Assembly: GCA_029210265.1 (NCBI GenBank)
Contig: JARGNP010000017.1
Coordinates: 1-44,293 of the forward strand
DNA length: 44,293 bases
Direction: 5' to 3'
Origin: Legionellaceae bacterium
GTDB taxonomy: Bacteria; Pseudomonadota; Gammaproteobacteria; Legionellales; Legionellaceae
Positions within the stretch are counted from its first letter, which is position 1; the number at the start of each line of letters is the position of its first letter. The notes beneath the pieces are model-generated. The model made no database searches, was not told where the DNA came from, and worked only from the letters and a program-made list of their open reading frames with translations. A program made the position numbers and the translations under genes. This document shows, in pieces, positions 1 through 10,941 of this stretch.

Positions 1-26
1 GTAAATCAACAACTTTAAACATTATC

Positions 27-782
27 TCAGATTTCAACTGCGTTTTTTAGGTTCAAACGATCGGCTTGATGCATTGCATGTTTATGAGAGATAAAGTCAT
101 CAAAGGTGGTTTGAATAGCTCGCAAAACTTTACGTTCCGGTTCTTTAAAGTAATCATTAATCTGACTACTGACTTGTACCTTTGAGATAACCGCGTGCAA
201 ATGTTCAATTAACTCCAGCTTATCATGCGCTGTGTGTAAATAAGGTAACTCGAGTGCTAGAGAGAGAATATAACGAAAGAAAACTTTCAAAACGCTTTGG
301 CTTAAAGCATCCCTCAGCGAAGATAAGGTACTTATCTGTGTTACGATTTTAGCGCGCAGAGGGCAGTGTTTATACTGCTTTCCGTTAAAAGGCTCCTTGT
401 CTTGAAGCGATTTAAGCAAACTGGTTATTGTAAAACAACTCTCTCGAGAGAAAACATAAACACAATTATGGCGTTCCTTATGTTCTTCAAACTGCCGCCT
501 GAAATCCTCGTGAGTGCCTGGAAGTTCCGCGCTCATAGGCCTGATAATTTCATATAAAAAATTAAACGCCCTGATTGATTCCTCATCGCGCAGCGTATGC
601 TTTTTATCGATTAACCAGTAACCGAAACGAACAACCCAAGGAGGCATATTGCTAGCAACCATGCGTGCACCTTGGGCGGCAAGCGCCCCTCCACCTACTT
701 GAACAACAGCCCTTTCCACATTATCCACCAGAACGCCCTCAGAAAAGCAGTATAAAAAACAAAGAGGGCAACATTCTATCAA
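27..782 (-). CDS. Hypothetical protein, mostly helical, unknown family
   Basis: I do not recognise this protein. The longest frame gives 251 residues from a TTG codon, but no ribosome binding site precedes that TTG. A GTG at about codon 19 has GAGG 8 nt upstream and is a better start, giving about 233 residues. The sequence looks largely alpha-helical and soluble, with Cys and Phe scattered through it, a hydrophobic stretch around residues 165-180, and charged helices at the C-terminus. No signal peptide, catalytic motif or repeat is evident. It is the last minus-strand gene before the window edge and is separated from the lipoprotein gene by 140 bp. In a Legionellales background an effector or a lineage-specific protein is possible, but nothing in the sequence proves this. 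The reading frame is long enough, with no better alternative, to be a real gene. Confidence 0.6.
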   Translation of the reverse strand: MIECCPLCFLYCFSEGVLVDNVERAVVQVGGGALAAQGARMVASNMPPWVVRFGYWLIDKKHTLRDEESIRAFNFLYEIIRPMSAELPGTHEDFRRQFEEHKERHNCVYVFSRESCFTITSLLKSLQDKEPFNGKQYKHCPLRAKIVTQISTLSSLRDALSQSVLKVFFRYILSLALELPYLHTAHDKLELIEHLHAVISKVQVSSQINDYFKEPERKVLRAIQTTFDDFISHKHAMHQADRLNLKNAVEI

Positions 783-922
783 AAAAAGGCATAAAGGACA
801 AATTTAACTCATAGTGCCCTTATAAACCCCTTTCCTAAGCTTGTTTGTGTGAAAAATCCCCTACAAGCCATCAACGCAACCTAAGCTCCACATATCAGTA
901 AGCATGCGAATAATTGGTGTAC

Positions 923-1156
923 TTACTGGTTCCACCACCCTCTCGCAGTACGATCTTGAGCTTGCTCTGCATTATCTTCTGAATAAAAACCTGCTGGGTA
1001 ATAAAGCTTTTGTTTAAGCCCTTCATGTCGCACAAATTTAACATGAGCCGTATGGCTAGAATTTATTTTTTCTTCTGCATTAGAGTTAGATTTAGATGAA
1101 GTCGTTGCACAGGCCGTTAAACACACGAGCGTAAGCAAAATAATCATGCGTATCAT
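923..1156 (-). CDS. Small putative lipoprotein
   Basis: This 77-residue protein starts with a short basic-hydrophobic signal peptide that ends in a lipobox LTAC, with the acylated Cys at residue 16. It should therefore be processed by signal peptidase II and anchored in a membrane. The mature part is only about 60 residues. It begins with a Ser/Asn/Lys-rich flexible linker and ends in an aromatic tail (residues GWWNQ). There is no Asp at position +2 after the Cys, so outer-membrane sorting would be predicted if the Lol rule holds here. I do not recognise the family. A terminator hairpin at 1238-1261 separates it from the gene upstream, so it probably has its own promoter in the 80 bp before its start. 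The short length lowers confidence, but the clean lipobox supports a real gene. Confidence 0.65.
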   Translation of the reverse strand: MIRMIILLTLVCLTACATTSSKSNSNAEEKINSSHTAHVKFVRHEGLKQKLYYPAGFYSEDNAEQAQDRTARGWWNQ

Positions 1157-1237
1157 ATAAGCATCCGATCATAAACGTATACTTAACAGAGCGGCCATGT
1201 GCTTTAAAACTTAAATTTAAAATTACAACGCAAAAAA

Positions 1238-1261
1238 AAGAGCCTGTAAAAACAGGCTCTT
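1238..1261 (-). terminator. Rho-independent terminator after the 1295-2155 gene
   Basis: There is a perfect 9-bp stem (AAGAGCCTG pairing with CAGGCTCTT) with a 6-nt loop. On the minus strand it is followed by a run of T from the A-tract at 1232-1239. It lies 34 bp beyond the stop codon of the membrane-protein gene that starts at 2155. Confidence 0.85.
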
Positions 1262-1294
1262 AATATCATATGTTTAAACTGCACGTATGACTAA

Positions 1295-2155
1295 CTAACT
1301 CGGCGTAGAAGAAGCTACTGGAGTAGTATTTTCTGATATTTGAATCAAATCAGAAGCTGCTGTATTAGTATTAAACAAACCAAGTGTACGGGCAAGCGCT
1401 ACGCCACTCACCGCCGTAGCAACAACGCCTGCACCCAAGAGAACAGGGTTTGCCATCATGGTAGCTGCAACACTTAAGGCTATACTTGCCACAAAACCTG
1501 CACCCAAAAGACCAGCCTGAACCCAAAAAGACAAATCAAAACCATCAACAACTTGCTCTGCTATCGCGGGATTATTTCCCCTGGTAAAAGGTAGTGGTTC
1601 TTCAACTTCTGCAGTCTGTTCTCTAAGTGTACCATCAGAAGTTCTTACAGGAGCAATGTCGTTGTTAGCCAATGCATTATCGTCATTTTCAGAGCTAACG
1701 TCAGATTCATTTTCGCTGGCAACTGATGCCATTTCTTCATCTTCATGCTCAACATCAGAAGATCCGATTTCGTTAGTAGCTGACTCTTCAACTATTGGAG
1801 TCACCTCATCAACAGGCTCAGCCTTTAAGCCTTCCCTTATTTCATTTTCGAGCGTAGTAAGAGCTTCAGCACGGCCATCATACTTTTTCGCTAAATATGC
1901 AAAAGTGGTTTCCTTCATCTCATCTTGCTTATTGAACCTAGATTCTAATTCGGTTTGTGCTTTCTGAACAGAGTACTCAGAGGAGGCTGTACTTGGCTGA
2001 GCAATAACCGGTAATGCCTTCAATAGTGTTGAAAGAAGTTGAGATGCGGGGGAGTACTTGCTTGCATCTGTTGTGTTTAGCCCTTCTTCCACTGATTTTA
2101 ATTTTGTTTGATATTGAACAAGCAATTCTTCTGCTTTAGTTTGTGTCATTGGCAT
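1295..2155 (-). CDS. Acidic protein with two C-terminal hydrophobic helices
   Basis: I place the start at the ATG at 2155 because AGAGGTGA lies 5 nt upstream. A longer frame reaching 2260 would overlap the exonuclease gene and has no better site. The protein is then 286 residues. The N-terminal third is a predicted helical or coiled region rich in Gln, Lys and Glu. The middle (about residues 120-200) is strongly acidic and Ser/Asn-rich, so probably disordered. Two adjacent Gly/Ala-rich hydrophobic segments (about residues 215-240 and 242-265) could form a membrane hairpin. There is no N-terminal signal peptide. A soluble front followed by a late membrane hairpin is common among secreted or membrane-inserted effectors, but I recognise no specific family, and an inner-membrane protein is equally possible. 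It follows the exonuclease pair by 83 bp and ends at a strong terminator. Confidence 0.7.
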   Translation of the reverse strand: MPMTQTKAEELLVQYQTKLKSVEEGLNTTDASKYSPASQLLSTLLKALPVIAQPSTASSEYSVQKAQTELESRFNKQDEMKETTFAYLAKKYDGRAEALTTLENEIREGLKAEPVDEVTPIVEESATNEIGSSDVEHEDEEMASVASENESDVSSENDDNALANNDIAPVRTSDGTLREQTAEVEEPLPFTRGNNPAIAEQVVDGFDLSFWVQAGLLGAGFVASIALSVAATMMANPVLLGAGVVATAVSGVALARTLGLFNTNTAASDLIQISENTTPVASSTPS

Positions 2156-2238
2156 AATAGTCACCTCTATTAAGTGTGCATGTAAAATCCGACCAGGTGC
2201 CTCATGATAACACATGGCGAGCAAAATAAAAACATATT

Positions 2239-3009
2239 TTACGGCGCAAGCATGACCCATACTGGAGCATGATCAGACGGGCGTTCAGCTGCACGCGGTT
2301 CTGCATCTATATTGCTCTCAAAACAACGTATTTTTAACGCATCACTTAAAAGCAATAAATCAATACGTAACCCATGATTTTGCCTAAAACCTGCCCCTCG
2401 ATAATCCCACCAGCTGAATGCATCACGAGGTTGATCAAACAAGCGAAAACTATCAAACAAACCCAGCTCTAATAATTTTTGATAAGCTTCACGCTCAGGT
2501 GGGCTCACCAACACCGAACCTTCCCAGCGCGCAGGATTATGTACATCACGATCATCCGGTGCAATATTAAAATCCCCTACCACAACGAGGTTTGGGTAAC
2601 GCACAAGCTCTTCTTGAATAAACGCGGTGACATGCTGAAGCCAATTAAGTTTATACGCATATTTTTCCGAGCCAACCTCAGAACCGTTGGGCACATATAA
2701 ATCAATTAAACGTACGCCAGCCACGGTACACGCCATAAAACGTCGTTGAGGATCATCAAAACCAGGAACATCCATCACGACATCTTCAAGCGGGGTTCGA
2801 CTAATAATAGCCACACCGTTGTATGTTTTCTGTCCTGAAAAAGCCACGTGATACCCACGTTCGATAAAAGCCTCAAGCGGAAATTTGTCATCCGTTACTT
2901 TGGTTTCTTGCAGTGCTAATACATCCGTATTGGATGCATCTAACCAAGCTAAAACAGGCTCAAGTCGTACATTCAACGAATTAACATTCCAACTGGCTAT
3001 TTTAAGCAT
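2239..3009 (-). CDS. xthA: Exodeoxyribonuclease III, XthA type
   Basis: This is a 256-residue member of the exonuclease III/AP endonuclease family. It cleaves DNA 5' to abasic sites and removes 3' blocking groups in base excision repair. The diagnostic motifs are all present in order: an N-terminal SWNVNSL, LQETK with the metal-binding Glu, DLYVPNG, GDFNIAP, the LRIDLLL segment, and a C-terminal SDHAPVW with the catalytic His. Its LQETKVTDD and LRIDLLL segments resemble Escherichia coli XthA more closely than they resemble the neighbouring paralogue. The length is normal for the family. It begins 8 bp after the stop of the second exonuclease gene and is very probably co-transcribed with it and with wrbA. 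The two copies are clearly diverged, so this is an old duplication or a two-subfamily pairing and not a recent repeat. Confidence 0.92.
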   Translation of the reverse strand: MLKIASWNVNSLNVRLEPVLAWLDASNTDVLALQETKVTDDKFPLEAFIERGYHVAFSGQKTYNGVAIISRTPLEDVVMDVPGFDDPQRRFMACTVAGVRLIDLYVPNGSEVGSEKYAYKLNWLQHVTAFIQEELVRYPNLVVVGDFNIAPDDRDVHNPARWEGSVLVSPPEREAYQKLLELGLFDSFRLFDQPRDAFSWWDYRGAGFRQNHGLRIDLLLLSDALKIRCFESNIDAEPRAAERPSDHAPVWVMLAP

Positions 3010-3017
3010 ATTTTGCC

Positions 3018-3788
3018 TTATGTATTATATTCAATCATCAACGGCGCATGGTCAGAAAAAAACGGTTCGCGGTCAATGCGTACGTCCACGATGCAATCAG
3101 CCAAGCCTGGCGTAATCACTTGATAATCAAGACGCCACCCCACATTATTCGCGCGTGCCTGGCCTCGATTAGACCACCATGTGTATTGCTCTGGCTCTTG
3201 ATTTTTAACCCGAAACCCATCCACAAATCCAAGTGGCCCAAACACGGTATCTAACCATGCACGTTCATCGGGTAAACACCCCGAGTTTTTTTGATTGGCA
3301 CGCCAGTTTTTAATATCAATTTCTTTATGCACAATATTATAATCGCCGCAAATAATACACTCTCGACCTTGCGCCTTAAGCTCACGTAAATGCACTTCAA
3401 ATTTTTCTAAGAAATCATATTTAACCGTTTGCCGTACATCACCCGTTGTCCCCGAAGGTAAATACAACGAAACAATACTTAAATTATCATAATCAAAGCG
3501 TACATAACGCCCTTCGTTGTCTGCGGTATCAAACCCAAGGCTTGTTGTGATAGCTACCGGCTTTTGACGCGCATAAATCGCCACGCCACTGTAGCCTTTT
3601 TTAACAGCATCAACATACTCACATGTGTAACCCTCAGGAAAAAATGCAGGATCATGCTCTAATTGCTCACGTTGTGCTTTAGTTTCTTGAATGCACAAGA
3701 AATCTATATTTTGCTGATGAAACCACTCAAAAAAACCTTTTCTCGCAGCCGAACGGATACCGTTGGCATTAAAACTCATAACACGCAT
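3018..3788 (-). CDS. Exonuclease III paralogue, ExoA/Crc-like branch
   Basis: This is a second exonuclease III-family protein, also 256 residues. Its overall pattern (IRSAARKGFFEWF near the N-terminus, DIKNWR, DERAWLD, GWRLDYQ, SDHAPL) is that of the branch containing Pseudomonas Crc and ExoA-type AP endonucleases. In Crc, as I know it, the metal-binding and catalytic positions have been lost and the protein regulates catabolite repression instead. Here those positions are intact: QETK, GDYN and SDHAP. I therefore call it an active AP endonuclease and not a Crc regulator. It lies 16 bp after wrbA and 8 bp before xthA, which suggests one transcript. The presence of two members may allow division of labour between exonuclease and AP-site activities, but this is inference. 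Confidence 0.9.
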   Translation of the reverse strand: MRVMSFNANGIRSAARKGFFEWFHQQNIDFLCIQETKAQREQLEHDPAFFPEGYTCEYVDAVKKGYSGVAIYARQKPVAITTSLGFDTADNEGRYVRFDYDNLSIVSLYLPSGTTGDVRQTVKYDFLEKFEVHLRELKAQGRECIICGDYNIVHKEIDIKNWRANQKNSGCLPDERAWLDTVFGPLGFVDGFRVKNQEPEQYTWWSNRGQARANNVGWRLDYQVITPGLADCIVDVRIDREPFFSDHAPLMIEYNT

Positions 3789-3804
3789 GACATCATACTC
3801 CTAC

Positions 3805-4437
<633 letters not shown>

Positions 4438-5244
4438 CTAACCAATTAAATCCACTTTTTCTGCTGAGCGAACGGCAGGAGGTTTTCCTCCGTACGTTTT
4501 AGCGTAGACATTTAAAGCATCATCCGCGGCTTGCGTAAGATTTAAAGCTTTGTTTGCATGATAAAGCACACCCAGCGCCTCTTTTGTACTGGTTGCTTGA
4601 GGGTAGGTTTGAATCACATAGCTTGCACGCTCAGCAGAAGCCACAAACCTTCTTCGTTCATAATAATACTTTGCTACGTTGAGTTCGGTATTAGCGAACA
4701 TATTTCGCAAATAAATCATGTGTTGCTGCGCATTTGCTTTGTATTCACTTCGAGGAAACTGTTGAATCAACGTTGCAAAATCAGAATACGCTTGTGACTG
4801 TGTGCCAGGGTCACGCCAAGATTGATCCATCGGTAATAACGTTGCGACAGGCCCGCGCGATTGATGAAAATTGGACATGGCTTTGATGTAATACGCATAA
4901 TCCACACGTTTGGCACGCGGATACAGATGAATAAAACGCTCCGACGCAGCCGCGGCCGCAGGATATTCTTCTTTTAGATAATAAGCATAAATCAGCTCAA
5001 GCTCAGCAGCTTCGGCATCATCATGAAATGGATACATGATTTCCATGGCTTCAAGACGCTTAATCGCCCCTGTATAATCTTTTTTATTGAGTGCCGTTCG
5101 CGCGTCTTGATACAACTGCTTGGCGGACTGACCTTTATAAGGCCCCTCTCCCTCGTCTTTTTCTTCATTGGAACCAAAAAAACTTTTGCAACCTACAAGT
5201 GCTATCAAAAGCCCCAGTACCACAAGGTATTTTATTGCTTTCAT
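4438..5244 (-). CDS. bamD: Outer membrane assembly lipoprotein BamD
   Basis: BamD (ComL) is the essential TPR lipoprotein of the BAM complex, which inserts beta-barrel proteins in the outer membrane. The protein has a signal peptide ending in the lipobox LVGC, a short charged linker, and then a TPR array that opens with LYQDARTAL and contains the family features YPFHDDAEAAELELIYAYY, RFIHLYPRAKRVDYAYY, WRDPGTQSQAYSDF and VAKYYYERRRFVAS. I chose the ATG at 5244 because it gives a typical MKAIKYLV signal start with GAG 7 nt upstream, yielding 268 residues. ATG codons at 5256 and 5271 and a TTG at 5289 are in frame and cannot be excluded. A good promoter at 5301-5329 lies just upstream. Confidence 0.93.
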   Translation of the reverse strand: MKAIKYLVVLGLLIALVGCKSFFGSNEEKDEGEGPYKGQSAKQLYQDARTALNKKDYTGAIKRLEAMEIMYPFHDDAEAAELELIYAYYLKEEYPAAAAASERFIHLYPRAKRVDYAYYIKAMSNFHQSRGPVATLLPMDQSWRDPGTQSQAYSDFATLIQQFPRSEYKANAQQHMIYLRNMFANTELNVAKYYYERRRFVASAERASYVIQTYPQATSTKEALGVLYHANKALNLTQAADDALNVYAKTYGGKPPAVRSAEKVDLIG

Positions 5245-5300
5245 CGAACGTCTCATCCCTAACTTAAGCATTTCATCAGAACAACCCAATAACCGGGCTT

Positions 5301-5329
5301 ATTATACTCACTGGTGAACTTTTTGCGAA
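5301..5329 (-). promoter_or_regulatory. Putative sigma-70 promoter of bamD
   Basis: On the minus strand there is a TTCGCA -35 box, a 17-nt spacer and a perfect TATAAT -10 box. It lies about 55 nt before the preferred bamD start. It faces away from the tRNA-Ser promoter in the same intergenic space. Confidence 0.55.
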
Positions 5330-5377
5330 TATAAACACACAAAGACAAATAAAGCCAAATTTTAAGGCAAAACCCTG

Positions 5378-5406
5378 TTGCAACGTTTGGAAGTTTACGC
5401 TAATAT
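5378..5406 (+). promoter_or_regulatory. Putative sigma-70 promoter of tRNA-Ser
   Basis: A TTGCAA -35 box, a 17-nt spacer and a TAATAT -10 box end 10 nt before the first base of the tRNA. Transcription would start at or just before the mature 5' end. Confidence 0.65.
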
Positions 5407-5416
5407 TCTCGGCTTC

Positions 5417-5501
5417 GGAGAGGTGGCAGAGTGGTCGATTGCGATGGTCTTGAAAACCATTGAAGGGCAACCTTCCCAGGGTTCGAATCCCTGTCTCTCC
5501 G
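5417..5501 (+). tRNA. tRNA-Ser (anticodon TGA)
   Basis: This class II tRNA has a GGAGAGG acceptor stem paired with TCTCTCC, a long variable arm, a GGTTCGAATCC T-arm and a CTTGAAA anticodon loop, so the anticodon is TGA and it reads UCA-type serine codons. The discriminator is G. CCA is not encoded in full (the genome continues GCATT), unlike the other tRNAs in this window. It stands alone between bamD and the 5551 gene, with its own promoter. Confidence 0.96.
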
Positions 5502-5550
5502 CATTATTTTATTTTAAACCATTCAGAACAGCCATACCTCAATAATAAAG

Positions 5551-6078
5551 CTAGTAACCGTTTCTAAAAATAGATGCGTTTAGATCATACGTTTCTGTTT
5601 CTTCCATCAGTTTCTCAAACGTATTATGGTGCATATAAACACACCAAGCAGATTTTTCAATAGCAAAAAAGGCTTCATCAGACCAGGTTGGCGTGACTAA
5701 TTTTCTGAAAACCTCATTAATTAAATCCGTGTATTCTGTGTGTTGTTTAAAATGAGTGTAATAAGGCTGGAACTCTCTAATTTCTTGATAACTCATCTTG
5801 GAAAATTGTACGTCCAACCCTAATTGAACAGACCAAAATGTTGCTTCAGAAACAAGCCTCAATGAATGGGCATCATAGCTCTCAAGAAACTCACAGCTCG
5901 TCACATAAGCATTCAACCATGCCAGCCTATCTTCATGCGTATGCACCTTATTATTAGCTTGCAACATGGTTGTCATTTTTTTTGGCGCATCCGCTTTGAA
6001 AAAACGGAAAGTACCGCCGTGGAGCATACGCATAAGTCCATGGTGAGGCATGTTTTTTCCCAACAAACTAAAACTCAA
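5551..6078 (-). CDS. Hypothetical protein downstream of kdsA
   Basis: I do not recognise this protein. The longest frame gives 175 residues from a TTG codon. An ATG at 6051 preceded by GGGA is an equally credible start and would give 166 residues. The composition is that of a compact soluble alpha-helical protein rich in aromatic residues and His, with no signal peptide, membrane segment, metal motif or repeat. It follows kdsA by about 51 bp on the same strand and could be the last gene of the riboflavin-pyrG-kdsA transcript, though its content gives no functional link to that pathway. A lineage-specific protein or secreted effector is possible. The lack of overlapping alternatives and the normal amino-acid composition support it as real. 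Confidence 0.6.
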   Translation of the reverse strand: MSFSLLGKNMPHHGLMRMLHGGTFRFFKADAPKKMTTMLQANNKVHTHEDRLAWLNAYVTSCEFLESYDAHSLRLVSEATFWSVQLGLDVQFSKMSYQEIREFQPYYTHFKQHTEYTDLINEVFRKLVTPTWSDEAFFAIEKSAWCVYMHHNTFEKLMEETETYDLNASIFRNGY

Positions 6079-6129
6079 CGTAAAATAATACCGCGCAGAT
6101 TGAAGCTCATCCTAAAAACTTACACAAAC

Positions 6130-8600
<2,471 letters not shown>

Positions 8601-9089
8601 TTATTGTCCTAACCCGTTATCGTGCTCTAATGTTTGTAATATGTGATGCATACTGAGCGCACACGCCACAGCGTCATGCCCTTTATGTCCATGCGCCCCC
8701 CCGAGTCTATCCCAGGCTTGCGCTTCATTTTCTGTGGTCAAAACACCAAAGACAACCGGCACATCATACGCCATGGTTACCTGCTGGCAACCTGCACTTA
8801 CTTGCTCACACACATAATCATAGTGCGTGGTCTCACCTCGAACAACCGCGCCTAAAGCAAGAATGGCGCCAAATTTATTTTGCTTGGCAAGCCGCTTGGC
8901 CACCAATGGAATCTCAACCGCTCCTGGCACTTCAATCAACGTGATATGCTCAGGTAAAAAACCGGCTGCTTCGAGCGCTTCAAGCGCGCCGTCTTGTAGT
9001 GCTTGTGTGATCGGACGATTAAATAAACTCACCACGATCGCAACAGGAAACACAGCTTTTTGCTCAGGTGTTGCTTTAATATAGTTCAT
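8601..9089 (-). CDS. ribH: 6,7-dimethyl-8-ribityllumazine synthase RibH
   Basis: RibH joins the ribityl-amino-pyrimidine to 3,4-dihydroxy-2-butanone-4-phosphate to give lumazine, the penultimate riboflavin intermediate, and often assembles into large hollow shells. The 162-residue protein shows [38 protein letters not shown] (with the catalytic His) and [17 protein letters not shown]. These are the substrate-binding segments in the right order. The start overlaps the ribBA stop by 4 bp, and pyrG follows after 3 bp. The lengths and motifs are ordinary for the family and nothing is missing. Confidence 0.97.
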   Translation of the reverse strand: MNYIKATPEQKAVFPVAIVVSLFNRPITQALQDGALEALEAAGFLPEHITLIEVPGAVEIPLVAKRLAKQNKFGAILALGAVVRGETTHYDYVCEQVSAGCQQVTMAYDVPVVFGVLTTENEAQAWDRLGGAHGHKGHDAVACALSMHHILQTLEHDNGLGQ

Positions 9090-10297
9090 GGCTTCATATC
9101 CAAAAGATGTCCTAGTTTTTCACGCTTCGTTTTTAAGTACATACGATTTTCACAACTTGCCTCAACATGCAACGCCAAGCGTTCCACAACGTTGATACCG
9201 TACTGTTCAAGCGCTTCGATTTTTAGAGGATTGTTAGTTAATAAGCGCACCTGGTCTAAACCTAAGGCTTTCAACATTTGAAAAGCAATCCCGTAATCAC
9301 GTCCATCGACAGGCAAACCTAGGTGCTGATTAGCCTCGACCGTATCCATGCCTGTTTCTTGAAGTGCGTAAGCTTTAAGTTTATTAGACAACCCAATACC
9401 TCGACCTTCTTGTCTTAAATAAATTAAAACCCCACCTTCTTCGGCAATCTTAGCCAACGACAAATCGAGCTGTTCACCACAGTCACATTTAGTTGAACCA
9501 AATAAATCACCGGTAATACACTCAGAATGAATACGTACAAGCGGTGCGTTAACTGAGTTTTTTGATATTTTTGTTAAGGAAAAATGTTCTGACGTATCCA
9601 TCTGGTTGTGAAAAAGTGTCATCGTGAAATCACCGTGATCCCGCAACGGTATACGACTGATCGCAACTTTCTCAACGAGCACTTCGTGACGAATACGATG
9701 CTCCATCACATCACGCACACTAATAATAGGAATGCTGTGCTTTTTTGAAAACTTGATCAAATCATCTTGGCGACTCATGGTGCCGTCTTCATTGATTAAT
9801 TCACATATAACCGCCGCCGGTTTAAGCTCCGCGAGTCGCATGAGATCAACACTGCCTTCGGTTTGTCCTTGCCGCTCAAACACCCCACCATCACGAGCTC
9901 GAAGTGGAAACACATGCCCCGGTGAAATAATATCTTCTGGCGTAGCGCTTTCATCAATCGCCACTTGAATTGTATGCGCGCGATCTTGGGCGGAAATACC
10001 GGTTGTAACACCAGCAAAAGCTTCAATCGATACCGTAAACCCTGTGCCATAAGGCGAACGATTACGACTCGCCATCATCGGCAGCCCAAGCTTGTCAATT
10101 AATGCACCAGCCATAGGCAAACAAATAAGCCCCCGACCAAAGCGTGACATGAAATTAATCGCTTCAGGCGTTACATGTTCGGCTGCAAAGACTAAATCAC
10201 CTTCATTCTCACGTTGTTCGTCGTCGACCAAAATAACCATACGGCCAGCACGAAGTTCAGCAAGAGCATGCTGCATCGATGAAAAATGGCTTGTCAT
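9086..10297 (-). CDS. ribBA: Bifunctional RibBA (DHBP synthase / GTP cyclohydrolase II)
   Basis: This 403-residue fusion supplies both branches that enter riboflavin synthesis. The N-terminal half is 3,4-dihydroxy-2-butanone-4-phosphate synthase: [12 protein letters not shown] (acidic metal site), [20 protein letters not shown] and [15 protein letters not shown]. The C-terminal half is GTP cyclohydrolase [20 protein letters not shown] carries the three zinc cysteines, followed by RQEGRGIGL and LLTNNP. Both halves look catalytically intact, unlike some proteobacterial RibBA proteins in which the cyclohydrolase half is degenerate. The start overlaps ribE by 4 bp and the stop overlaps ribH by 4 bp. 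The C-terminus carries a short basic extension typical of the family. Confidence 0.97.
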   Translation of the reverse strand: MTSHFSSMQHALAELRAGRMVILVDDEQRENEGDLVFAAEHVTPEAINFMSRFGRGLICLPMAGALIDKLGLPMMASRNRSPYGTGFTVSIEAFAGVTTGISAQDRAHTIQVAIDESATPEDIISPGHVFPLRARDGGVFERQGQTEGSVDLMRLAELKPAAVICELINEDGTMSRQDDLIKFSKKHSIPIISVRDVMEHRIRHEVLVEKVAISRIPLRDHGDFTMTLFHNQMDTSEHFSLTKISKNSVNAPLVRIHSECITGDLFGSTKCDCGEQLDLSLAKIAEEGGVLIYLRQEGRGIGLSNKLKAYALQETGMDTVEANQHLGLPVDGRDYGIAFQMLKALGLDQVRLLTNNPLKIEALEQYGINVVERLALHVEASCENRMYLKTKREKLGHLLDMKP

Positions 10298-10941
10298 AAA
10301 GGAACCTCGATGCCCTTGTCGGGCTTCTCAAAAAGCGTCATTATAGTCGAATCTGTCAAAGAACCCAATTGATGAACCAACACGCGCGCAATATAATCAA
10401 ACTCAATATTAATACGTTGCCCAACAAACCAGGTTGAAAGTGTTGTTTTTAACAACGTATGTGGAATAAGCATGACGGTTATCGCATCATCTGTAACAGC
10501 ATTAATCGTCAAACTTACACCATCTAACGTGACACTTCCTTTGGGACATAAATAGCGCCGGTCACTCGCATTAAACCCTGCAATCGTCACCTCGGTATAT
10601 TCGCCTTGTTGTGTTATGCATTGTATTTCGGCCGCCCTATCCACGTGGCCTGTCACATAGTGCCCCCCGAGTCTGTCAGATGCCAGTAATGCGCGCTCTA
10701 GATGCACACCATGCCCCAAACCAAGTACTCCTAAGCTCGTTGCACGCAACGTCTCAGGTGATACATCAAAGGCAAGCTGACCTGCTAGAGCTGGCAGCAA
10801 GGTAAGGCACACCCCGTTTACAGCAATACTTTCACCAATAATTAAGTTCTCAAACTTCGCCTCAAGTATTAAGCGCGTTCCACCGGCATGCTTTTCTTGA
10901 CTTAATACTGTACCGCATTGCTCAATTAATCCTGTGAACAT
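10294..10941 (-). CDS. ribE: Riboflavin synthase alpha subunit RibE
   Basis: Riboflavin synthase dismutates two lumazine molecules to riboflavin. The 215-residue protein has the expected two homologous lumazine-binding barrels. The N-terminal one begins [10 protein letters not shown] and includes [13 protein letters not shown]. The second includes [10 protein letters not shown] and [13 protein letters not shown]. The C-terminus has the usual amphipathic trimerisation helix, with a 25-residue tail somewhat longer than the minimal enzyme. The start lies 16 bp inside the 3' end of ribD, a deep overlap implying coupled translation, and the stop overlaps ribBA by 4 bp. It is also named ribC in some species. 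Confidence 0.96.
   Translation of the reverse strand: MFTGLIEQCGTVLSQEKHAGGTRLILEAKFENLIIGESIAVNGVCLTLLPALAGQLAFDVSPETLRATSLGVLGLGHGVHLERALLASDRLGGHYVTGHVDRAAEIQCITQQGEYTEVTIAGFNASDRRYLCPKGSVTLDGVSLTINAVTDDAITVMLIPHTLLKTTLSTWFVGQRINIEFDYIARVLVHQLGSLTDSTIMTLFEKPDKGIEVPL

Noticed and set aside
2156..2260. Longer start for the acidic membrane protein, with a seemingly hydrophobic leader
   Set aside because: The leader-like residues come from overlap with xthA and lack a ribosome binding site. The ATG at 2155 has a near-perfect one.
3018..3788. Crc catabolite-repression regulator
   Set aside because: Overall resemblance is good, but the catalytic residues lost in Crc are present here, so an active nuclease is the better call.
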